Shown here: positions 1 through 5,210 of the stretch, one piece after another
Numbering within the stretch: position 1 is the first letter of the stretch
Layout of the letters: every line of letters begins with the position of its first letter
Source of the DNA: Gammaproteobacteria bacterium
GTDB lineage: Bacteria; Pseudomonadota; Gammaproteobacteria; Steroidobacterales; Steroidobacteraceae
Assembly: GCA_019242385.1 (NCBI GenBank)
Contig: JAFAVO010000220.1
Span: 1 to 9,265 of the forward strand
Reading direction: 5' to 3'
Length of the DNA stretch: 9,265 bases
Position numbers and translations under genes: made by a program
The notes under the pieces: model-generated
What the model was told of the DNA's origin: nothing
Seen by the model: only the letters and a program-made list of their open reading frames with translations
Database searches by the model: none

Positions 1-1
1 C

Positions 2-268
2 TCGCGACGGCGTTACTTCGCACTGAGCTTTGGCGTCGCGCATGCCATGCTGATCGATGTCGTCGCGGTGGGCGCGCATCTCCTCGGCGCGCTGAAACGG
101 CTGCTGCAGGGACGGCCACACAGCGGCACTCCGCGCTTCGTGCGCGACCTGATCCATCACAGCATCATCTGGCGTTGCAACCGCAGCATTGCGCCGATGC
201 GCTCGCGCACCTTGCTCGCGGGGTGCGCCGCGAAGCCCGGTGATGCTGTGGCTCAGCCGCGCACGTAG
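2..268 (+). CDS. Possible 3' end of an unrecognised gene (partial, left edge)
   Basis: A frame is open from the left edge to a TAG at 266-268. Its hand-counted base pattern (third codon positions about 79% GC, first about 69%, second lowest) fits a coding frame on the plus strand. The translated end has a hydrophobic stretch followed by an Arg-rich tail; I recognise no family. The opposite strand is also open in the same codon register and would give a charged, Ala/Arg/Glu/Gln-rich peptide, so the strand is not certain. If real, the gene converges on the class I phaC and overlaps its last 16 bases. The ATG at 47-49 has no ribosome binding site and is unlikely to be a true start. Confidence 0.25.
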   Translation, partial: SRRRYFALSFGVAHAMLIDVVAVGAHLLGALKRLLQGRPHSGTPRFVRDLIHHSIIWRCNRSIAPMRSRTLLAGCAAKPGDAVAQPRT

Positions 269-2121
269 CTGCCGGGGGCATCCTCGAACAGGCCGCCCGC
301 CTTCGATGCGGTTGCGGGTGCGCGTGCCGGCTTCTGGCGCGGCGCGGAATGATCGGCCAGCCAGCCCTCCCACGCGGGCCACCAGGAGCCCTCGTGCAAT
401 GCGGCGGTATTCAGCCACTGATCGGGAGTCAGCGTGGCAGTGCTGTCCTTCCAGGTGAGCAGCCGATGGCGGCGCCTCGGGTGCACCGGACCGCTCACGA
501 TACCGGCGTTGTGGCCACCGCTGGTGAGCAGGAACGTGTAGTCGGCGCTGCGCGTCAGGCCGCGGATCTTGTAGGCCGAGCGCCAGGGCGCGACGTGGTC
601 GGTCTCGGTTCCCACCACGAACATCGGCAGATGGATGCGCCGCAGGTCGACCCGCACACCCTCGAGCGTGAAGGTGCCCTGAGCGAGCTCGTTCTTCAGA
701 TACAGGCGCTCGAGGTACTCGCTGTGCATGCGCCAGGGCATGCGCGTGCCGTCCGCGTTCCAGGCCATGAGGTCATTGATCTGCGGGCGCTCACCGAGCA
801 CGTACTGGTTGACTGCCGGCATCCACAGCAGATCGCGTGAGCGCAGCATCGCGAACGCCGCGCCCATGCGCTCGCTTTCCAGCACGCCGCTCTTGCTCAT
901 CATGGCCTCGAGCATCGCAATCTGGCTGGGCGTGATGAACACCGAGAGCTCTCCAGGCTCGCTGAAGTCCACCTGCGCCGCGAGCAGCGTCAGCGAGGCG
1001 AGCGAGGCGTCACGCCTGGCGGCGAGCAGTGCCGCAGCTATGGCGAGCAGTGTCCCACCGATGCAGTAGCCGACGGCGTGCACCCGCTGTCGCGGCACGA
1101 TGCGGCGCACTTCCGCGAGCGCATCGAGAAAACCGAGCTGCACGTAGTCGGCGAGGCTCAGCTCGCGGTCGGCGCCATCGGGATTCTTCCAGGAGATCAT
1201 GAATACCGTGTGCCCCTTCTCGACCAGGTAGCGCACGAGTGAGTTGCGCGGCGAGAGATCGAGAATGTAGTACTTCATGATCCAGGCCGGTGTGATGAGC
1301 ACCGGCTCGGCAAACACGGACGAAGTCGCAGGGGAATACTGCAGGAGCTCGATCAGGCGGTTACGGAAGACGACCTTGCCCGGAGTGATGGCCACATCGC
1401 GGCCGACCTGAAAGTGCTCTGTGCCGGGGGCATGCCCGTTGCCGTTGACGGCGCGCTGCGCATCCTCCAGCCAATGCTTCAGTCCCCGTATCAGGTTGTG
1501 ACCGGACTCCGCCGCGGTCCGCTTCAAAAGCTCGGGATTCGTGTGCAGAAAGTTCGCCGGCGAGGCCGCCTCGAGCAGCATGCGCCCGGCGAAGTTGGCG
1601 CGCGCCAGGGCGGGATCGTGGGCCGCGGCCGGCGGGGAGAGCGCCTGCTGCCACCAGGAAGCCCAGTTGGCGTAGGTGCGCGCATAGACATTGAAGGGCC
1701 ACACGTTCCAGGCCGTGTCGCTGAAGCCGAGGTTCTCGTGTCCGGGTGGCAGCGGCTCGCCGCCCGCCGCACGGCCGAGGAACTGCCAGCTGTCGAGCAG
1801 CTTCTCGTAAGCAGTCTGCGCGAGCTGGGCCTGACGGGGAGGATGGGTCGCCAGGTTGAGGTACCAGTCCCACCAGGCCTTCAGATAGTCATCGGGCGCC
1901 ATGCCGCCGGTGAGCCCGGCAAGCTGCGCTCGCAGGTCGCGCAAGACGTCGGCCTTGGCGCCCGGCGGGGTGGTTTCGGCGGGCCGCGGGGAGGCGGCGT
2001 GCGCAGCGTGAGCCGCTCGCGGCCGCGTCGCCGTAGCGTGAGCCGCTCGTGGCCGCCTCGCCGCCTTCCTCTTCGCCCTGTGCTTGCTCGTTCCGGTCTT
2101 CTTCCTGCGGCGCGCGATCAA
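253..2121 (-). CDS. phaC: Class I-type poly(3-hydroxyalkanoate) synthase PhaC
   Basis: PHA synthase polymerises (R)-3-hydroxyacyl-CoA into PHA at the granule surface. From the TTG at 2121 the protein has 622 residues, near the usual 560-620 for class I. Order: a basic Ala/Arg/His-rich N-terminal tail (about residues 1-60), the PhaC N-terminal domain, then the alpha/beta-hydrolase catalytic domain. The lipase-like box GYCIGG gives nucleophile Cys353. Asp508 (in TETDHVAPW) and His537 (in GGHNAG) complete the triad. The C-terminus ends DAPGSYVRG, typical of class I enzymes. I prefer the TTG at 2121 because GGAGAG (2132-2127) lies 5 bases before it; a TTG at 2136 would add five residues. It follows the phasin by 72 bases, with a hairpin in between. 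The class call rests on length, the box and the absence of an adjacent partner subunit. Confidence 0.95.
   Translation of the reverse strand: MIARRRKKTGTSKHRAKRKAARRPRAAHATATRPRAAHAAHAASPRPAETTPPGAKADVLRDLRAQLAGLTGGMAPDDYLKAWWDWYLNLATHPPRQAQLAQTAYEKLLDSWQFLGRAAGGEPLPPGHENLGFSDTAWNVWPFNVYARTYANWASWWQQALSPPAAAHDPALARANFAGRMLLEAASPANFLHTNPELLKRTAAESGHNLIRGLKHWLEDAQRAVNGNGHAPGTEHFQVGRDVAITPGKVVFRNRLIELLQYSPATSSVFAEPVLITPAWIMKYYILDLSPRNSLVRYLVEKGHTVFMISWKNPDGADRELSLADYVQLGFLDALAEVRRIVPRQRVHAVGYCIGGTLLAIAAALLAARRDASLASLTLLAAQVDFSEPGELSVFITPSQIAMLEAMMSKSGVLESERMGAAFAMLRSRDLLWMPAVNQYVLGERPQINDLMAWNADGTRMPWRMHSEYLERLYLKNELAQGTFTLEGVRVDLRRIHLPMFVVGTETDHVAPWRSAYKIRGLTRSADYTFLLTSGGHNAGIVSGPVHPRRRHRLLTWKDSTATLTPDQWLNTAALHEGSWWPAWEGWLADHSAPRQKPARAPATASKAGGLFEDAPGSYVRG
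2005..2063. repeat. In-frame 30-bp tandem duplication in the phaC 5' end
   Basis: Bases 2005-2033 and 2035-2063 are near-identical 29-mers with period 30; they differ at two places (2020/2050 and 2027/2057). The period is a multiple of three, so the duplication encodes a repeated 10-residue block beginning RPRAAHA in the basic N-terminal tail of PhaC, ahead of the conserved domain. It looks like slippage in a region under little constraint. Confidence 0.75.
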
Positions 2122-2132
2122 CGGCACTCTCC
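2122..2132 (-). promoter_or_regulatory. Ribosome binding site deciding the phaC start
   Basis: On the minus strand GGAGAG (2132-2127) is followed by five bases and TTG (2121-2119). The other in-frame starts, TTG at 2136 and GTG at 2127, lie before or on this purine run and lack a comparable one of their own. A TTG start would lower synthase translation relative to the phasin, which has an ATG and a good site. Confidence 0.5.
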
Positions 2133-2144
2133 ACAAACAGCAAG

Positions 2145-2178
2145 CCGCACCCGAAGGCCTTGCAGCCCTCGGGTGCGG
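2145..2178 (-). terminator. Hairpin between phasin and phaC (partial terminator or mRNA stability element)
   Basis: CCGCACCCGA (2145-2154) and TCGGGTGCGG (2169-2178) are perfect reverse complements, a 10-bp GC-rich stem with a 14-base loop. It lies 15 bases after the phasin stop and about 24 bases before the phaC start. No uninterrupted U-run follows on the minus strand, so it is not a textbook intrinsic terminator. A partial terminator, or a 3' stabiliser for phasin mRNA, would make phasin more abundant than synthase. GCAAG (2140-2144) can also pair with CTTGC (2159-2163) in the loop, an alternative fold. Confidence 0.55.
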
Positions 2179-2193
2179 GATACCGCCAAGATA

Positions 2194-2550
2194 TCAGGCC
2201 GCCTTCCGTGCGGGCACTGCCTTTGCGGCGATCTCATGATTGAACTGGCTGAACTTCGCCTGCATCTCCGAGGTCACCGTGGCGAATTCCTCGGCGCGCT
2301 CGCGCAGCTTGTCGACGAACTGGCTGTTGAGCTCGGTGTGCTTGCTGAAGAGCTCCGTCGGAGTCGCGGCGGCGAACGCGGCGTACATCCGCGCGATGCC
2401 GCTCTCGAGCATGTCGCCCGCAACGGCGTACTGCAGCCGTGCCAGACGCTCGAAAGTCCTGAAGCCTTCCTGCTGGGCCTTGAGCATCGGCGCGAACGCC
2501 TCGCGCGCGGCAGCCAGCATCTGATTGGTATCAAACGTTCGGTCGGTCAT
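2194..2550 (-). CDS. phaP: Phasin, PHA granule-associated protein
   Basis: Phasins are small amphipathic helical proteins that coat PHA granules and control their number and size. This 118-residue product fits the phasin_2 type: almost wholly helical by composition, no Cys, many Ala/Phe/Met/Glu, with the segment AREAFAPMLKAQQEGFRTFERLARLQ replaced here by position (about residues 15-40) followed by a helix around residues 41-65 and an FVDKLRERAEEFATVTSE helix around 78-95. The end is short and basic (VPARKAA). The ATG at 2550 is set by GGGAG (2562-2558), 7 bases upstream. It lies after the FabG/PhaB-like gene, with a 208-bp gap holding its own promoter, and before phaC. The phasin name rests on composition, length and context, all of which agree. 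Confidence 0.88.
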   Translation of the reverse strand: MTDRTFDTNQMLAAAREAFAPMLKAQQEGFRTFERLARLQYAVAGDMLESGIARMYAAFAAATPTELFSKHTELNSQFVDKLRERAEEFATVTSEMQAKFSQFNHEIAAKAVPARKAA

Positions 2551-2560
2551 GGTGGAACTC

Positions 2561-2568
2561 CCGTGCAG
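2561..2568 (-). promoter_or_regulatory. CTGCACGG leader element before phasin
   Basis: CTGCACGG on the minus strand ends exactly 10 bases before the phasin ATG, and its last bases begin the GGGAG ribosome binding site. The same 8-mer ends exactly 10 bases before the phaR ATG. A protein bound here could block transcription start or ribosome entry. Confidence 0.45.
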
Positions 2569-2580
2569 ATTATTTATCTG
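2566..2580. repeat. Inverted repeat in the phasin leader
   Basis: CAGAT (2566-2570) and ATCTG (2576-2580) form a perfect 5-bp inverted repeat around an AT-only pentamer, between the predicted transcription start and the ribosome binding site. It overlaps the CTGCACGG element by three bases. It could be a weak RNA stem or a dimer site; it is short enough to occur by chance. Confidence 0.3.
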
Positions 2581-2582
2581 TG

Positions 2583-2617
2583 GAGCACAATTCTACACGA
2601 GTTTGTATGCAGTGCAA
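2583..2617 (-). promoter_or_regulatory. Sigma70-type promoter of the phasin gene
   Basis: On the minus strand a -35 box TTGCAC (2617-2612) and a -10 box TAGAAT (2595-2590, 5 of 6 to consensus) are 16 bp apart. Transcription would begin near 2583, leaving a leader of about 33 bases with the ribosome binding site. A TGCA-centred candidate operator sits directly on the -35 box, so a bound repressor would block the polymerase. Confidence 0.55.
2604..2617. promoter_or_regulatory. Candidate PhaR operator on the phasin -35 box
   Basis: Plus-strand TGTATGCAGTGCAA matches the TGTATGCANNGCA element in front of phaR at 4215-4227. PhaR proteins are known to bind TGC/GCA-rich sites before phasin and phaR genes and to let go when PHA granules bind them. 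The assignment to PhaR is inferred from recurrence and placement. Confidence 0.5.
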
Positions 2618-2758
2618 GAGACGGATCGTCAGGACTGATACCTGCATCATCTTTGCTAATAACTAACTGAAAATGCACGCAAATATGCGGTTGTTAGAGG
2701 AGGTATGGCCGTCGATCCCGGCTGCCTGAATTTTGCAACGCGTAGAGGCGCATCGGTC

Positions 2759-3520
2759 TCACAGGCGCAGCCCGGCGTCGACCTCGACCAGGCGCCCGGT
2801 GAAGAGGTCGTTCTCGAAGATGAAGCCAACGGCATGCGCGATCTCGGCCGGCTCGCCGAGGCGGCCGAGGGGGATCGGCGCGGTCATCTTGGCGAGCGCC
2901 TCGGGCTTCATCGCCTCGACCATGGGCGTGCGGATGAAGCCCGGCGCCACCGCGCCCACGCGGATTCCATAGCGAGCGAGCTCTTTGGCCCACACGACCG
3001 TCATCGCCGCAACGCCGGCCTTGGCGGCGCTGTAGTTGGTCTGTCCGGCGTTGCCGACGCGCGAGATGCTTGAGACGTTGACGATCACGCCGTGGACTTT
3101 CTGGCTGATCATGCGCTCGGCGGCTTCGCGCGCGCACAGGAACACACCGGTCAGGTTGGTGTCGATCACCGCCTGCCACTGCGCCAGCGACATCTTGCCG
3201 ACCACTGCGCCATCCTTGACCTTCACCAGCATGCCATCGCGTACGATGCCGGCGTTGTTGATCAGTCCCTCGAGCGTGCCGAAATCCTCCAGCACGCGAT
3301 CCAGCGCTCCTACGACACTGTCCTCGTTGGCTGCGTCGGCGATGTAGCTGCGGGCGGTGACGCCGAGCTGCGTACAGCGCTCGCGCGTCTGGTCGACGTC
3401 CTCTGCGTTCACATCGAGCAGCGCAAGGTTGGCGCCCTTGGCCGCGAAATGCGCCGCGAGCGAGCGGCCGATGCCGCGCCCGGCACCGGTTACCAGAATG
3501 GTCTTGCCACGAACGTCCAC
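2759..3520 (-). CDS. SDR-family 3-oxoacyl reductase (FabG/PhaB-like)
   Basis: Classical short-chain dehydrogenase of 253 residues. It probably reduces 3-oxoacyl (acetoacetyl-) thioesters to (R)-3-hydroxyacyl forms with NAD(P)H, so supplying PHA synthase. Visible: cofactor motif TGAGRGIG (11-18), NNAG (88-91), Asn122, and Ser150-Tyr163-Lys167 with the normal 13-residue Ser-Tyr spacing; PGFIRTPM follows. Compared with E. coli FabG there is an extra ~10 residues near 100-112 (VKDGAVVGKMS), a variant seen in some FabG-like reductases. I chose the GTG at 3520, where AGGAG (3535-3531) lies 10 bases upstream and the length fits the family. It is 80 bases after phaR on the same strand with no clear terminator, so co-transcription is likely. 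FabG and PhaB cannot be told apart by sequence alone; context favours a PHA role. Confidence 0.88.
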   Translation of the reverse strand: MDVRGKTILVTGAGRGIGRSLAAHFAAKGANLALLDVNAEDVDQTRERCTQLGVTARSYIADAANEDSVVGALDRVLEDFGTLEGLINNAGIVRDGMLVKVKDGAVVGKMSLAQWQAVIDTNLTGVFLCAREAAERMISQKVHGVIVNVSSISRVGNAGQTNYSAAKAGVAAMTVVWAKELARYGIRVGAVAPGFIRTPMVEAMKPEALAKMTAPIPLGRLGEPAEIAHAVGFIFENDLFTGRLVEVDAGLRL

Positions 3521-3600
3521 TGACTGGGTACTCCTGATAGCTGGAAGAGATTCCGATGCGCTGGGGTGACTGGCATGGTCATCTGGCGGCCATGGTGGGC

Positions 3601-4134
3601 TCAGCTGCGACGGCGGCTGGATTCGGACCGGGCAGGCTTCTCGGTCTTTTCCGGTTTCTCCGGCCGCTCGGCCTTGCCGGCAGGGCCGCCGTGAGGCGAG
3701 AAGGCCGAGAGCATCGATGCCTGCATCTTCGCCCACATTTCCATGTTCTGGCGCGCCATCTCGGCAATCGGGGCCATCGGTGTCTCGAGCGCCTTGGCCA
3801 TCTCCGCCTGCAGCACGCTCTGCTGGCGCAGCAGCGTACCGATGCTCTGCTCGAGGTAACTGGTGAGCATCTGCTGAATCGGATTTCCGTAGAAGCGGAT
3901 GATCGCCTCGAGCAGCTGAGTGCTCAGCACCGGGGTGCCGAACTGCTCCTGGCTCGCGATGATCTGCAGCAGGATGCTGCGCGTGATGTCCTCTCCGCCC
4001 TTGTCCTCGACGACCTTGATGCGCTGGCCGGCGCCGATCAGCTTGCGCAGATCGTCGAGAGTCACGTGGCGGCTGTCATGCGCGTCGTAGAGCCGCCGGT
4101 TGGCGTATTTGCGTATGAGGCGTTCTTCGGCCAT
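3601..4134 (-). CDS. phaR: PHA synthesis repressor PhaR
   Basis: PhaR binds DNA before phasin and phaR genes and also binds nascent PHA, so repression lifts when polymer forms. The 177-residue product has the PHB/PHA-accumulation regulator DNA-binding domain at residues 5-66, starting RLIRKYANRRLYDAHDS, then the PHB_acc region with FGTPVLSTQLLEAIIRFYGN (about 65-84). A Met/Gln-rich helix (85-145) follows. The tail (155-177) is a low-complexity KPEK/Arg-Ser segment. The ATG at 4134 fits the family start, but no good ribosome binding site precedes it, which suggests low expression. phaR is divergent from phaE and first in a minus-strand row with the reductase, phasin and synthase. Elements shared with the phasin leader point to autoregulation. 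Confidence 0.95.
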   Translation of the reverse strand: MAEERLIRKYANRRLYDAHDSRHVTLDDLRKLIGAGQRIKVVEDKGGEDITRSILLQIIASQEQFGTPVLSTQLLEAIIRFYGNPIQQMLTSYLEQSIGTLLRQQSVLQAEMAKALETPMAPIAEMARQNMEMWAKMQASMLSAFSPHGGPAGKAERPEKPEKTEKPARSESSRRRS

Positions 4135-4144
4135 GTTAGGTGAA

Positions 4145-4152
4145 CCGTGCAG
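4145..4152 (-). promoter_or_regulatory. CTGCACGG leader element before phaR
   Basis: This 8-mer is identical to the one before phasin, in the same orientation, and is likewise separated from the ATG by exactly 10 bases. The bases between differ in the two genes, so the match is not simply a duplicated leader. It is a candidate site for PhaR autoregulation. Confidence 0.45.
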
Positions 4153-4194
4153 TAACCCCGGGCGCTGGGCAGGGCCTTGAGCTCAGCCGACGCC

Positions 4195-4230
4195 GTAGTC
4201 CATGGTAGCGCCTCTGTATGCACCGCACAA
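4195..4230 (-). promoter_or_regulatory. Candidate phaR promoter
   Basis: On the minus strand TTGTGC (4230-4225) and TACCAT (4207-4202) are 17 bp apart, weak matches to -35 and -10 (3 of 6 and 4 of 6). The weight comes from layout: as at phasin, a GCATACA-containing element covers the -35 side and the -10 box begins 7-8 bases after it. The leader would be about 60 bases. Confidence 0.35.
4215..4230. promoter_or_regulatory. Candidate PhaR operator in the phaR-phaE divergent region
   Basis: Plus-strand TGTATGCACCGCACAA repeats the TGTATGCANNGCA pattern found on the phasin -35 box. It lies 85 bases before the phaR start and 108 bases before the phaE start, so one bound repressor could affect both directions. 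No convincing phaE promoter was found in the remaining sequence to 4337. Confidence 0.45.
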
Positions 4231-4334
4231 TCAGGTCGTTTACGGATCCCGCCGGGCCGCTGCGCGGGACCACGAGAATTCCAGGCTATTTCCGCGGGTT
4301 GGCCTCGATGTGAGCTGACCCCTTCTTTCATCCG

Positions 4335-4343
4335 GCAGTGCAC
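4335..4343. promoter_or_regulatory. GCAGTGCAC element at the phaE start
   Basis: GCAGTGCAC overlaps the GTG at 4338 and contains the GCAGTGCA core of the phasin operator. A further ATGCA lies at 4350-4354. It could be a third PhaR site, in the leader of phaEC. Nine bases in GC-rich DNA is weak evidence alone. Confidence 0.25.
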
Positions 4344-5210
4344 AACACCATGCAAAGCTCAGGCAGCAGTCCGTTCTTCAAGCCCGAGGAGGCGTACGCC
4401 ACCGCGGCCGAGGGATTTTTCGAGCTCATGAAGAGCTTCGGCATGAGTGCCGGAAAGGCGACCGACTGGACCTCGCTCGCGGCCCCGCTCGCCTCGCAGT
4501 TCGAGCGCTGGCTGCAGATGTCGCAGGCCGCAGCGCCGTGGTTCCCGGCACGCGGTGCGACGCCCTTCGCCTTCGGCGCGGCGCCTGCCGGTTTCGGATC
4601 GCTGCCGATGGGGCCTGCAGTGGCGCAGGGTGGACAGCTGCCACGCAGCTTCGAGCTCCTGGGTCGGCTCGCGCACCTGCAGGGCGAGCTCGCCAGGCAC
4701 TGGAGCGAGATCGCGACCACCGCGGCGCAGCGCTTCATCGCGCGGCTCGGCAACATGCCGAGCGCACCGGCCACGCCTCAGGAGGCGCTGAAGCTGTATG
4801 AGCTGTGGGTGAACTGCGCCGAGGAAGCCTACGGGGCAACGGTGCACAAGGAGGAGTTCGGACGACTGCAGGCGGAGCTCACCAACACCTTCACCGGGCT
4901 CGTGGCCGAGCAGCGGCAGCAGGCCGAGACGCTGGTGCGCGGCTTCGGATTGCCAACACGTAACGAGGTCGACGCGCTCCACGCACAGCTCAAGGAGCTG
5001 CGCGAGCAGGTGATACAGCTCAGCCGCACCCCGCGGGGCTCACCGGTGCAGGAGCCCCTCTCGCGGCCGGCCGCGCCCGAGCGCGCCACAAACCCGCCGA
5101 CAGGCAAGAAGCCACCGGCTGCGCCCGCTCGCCCCGGCAAGCGGCGGCCGCCAACCGCGCGGGCAAAGGCGTCCACCCGCGCAAAGGCGCCGCGCAGGCC
5201 GCGCCGTTGA
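4338..5210 (+). CDS. phaE: Class III PHA synthase subunit PhaE
   Basis: PhaE is the non-catalytic partner that activates class III PhaC. The 290-residue product has an N-terminal helical part (about 12-65), a Gly/Pro/Phe-rich linker (66-100), and the conserved PhaE core with LYELWVNCAEEAY (153-165), EEFGRLQAELTN (172-183) and GLPTRNEVDALHAQLKELREQ split around residues 204-224, a likely coiled coil. Residues 231-290 form an unusual Pro/Ala/Lys/Arg tail with 17 basic and 2 acidic residues. The start is uncertain: GTG at 4338 or ATG at 4350, neither with a clear ribosome binding site. The stop overlaps the phaC start by four bases. It is divergent from phaR. Identity is strong from the core motifs and the class III phaC directly after it. 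Confidence 0.9.
   Translation: MHNTMQSSGSSPFFKPEEAYATAAEGFFELMKSFGMSAGKATDWTSLAAPLASQFERWLQMSQAAAPWFPARGATPFAFGAAPAGFGSLPMGPAVAQGGQLPRSFELLGRLAHLQGELARHWSEIATTAAQRFIARLGNMPSAPATPQEALKLYELWVNCAEEAYGATVHKEEFGRLQAELTNTFTGLVAEQRQQAETLVRGFGLPTRNEVDALHAQLKELREQVIQLSRTPRGSPVQEPLSRPAAPERATNPPTGKKPPAAPARPGKRRPPTARAKASTRAKAPRRPRR

Noticed and set aside
1414..2670. 418-residue plus-strand frame across phaC and phasin
   Set aside because: It is antisense to two genes with strong family motifs; long antisense frames are common at this GC content.
2705..3073. Plus-strand frame beginning at ATG 2705 right after AGGAGG
   Set aside because: The purine run ends one base before the ATG, too close to work, and the frame is antisense to the clearly real SDR reductase.
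3521..3736. 72-residue N-terminal extension of the SDR reductase
   Set aside because: It runs into the end of phaR in another frame, has no SDR features, and the GTG at 3520 gives the normal family length with a ribosome binding site.
4247..4269. TCCCGC / GCGGGA inverted repeat in the phaR-phaE region
   Set aside because: A 6-bp GC stem with an 11-base loop is expected by chance here, and neither a U-run nor a repeat of it elsewhere gives it a role.
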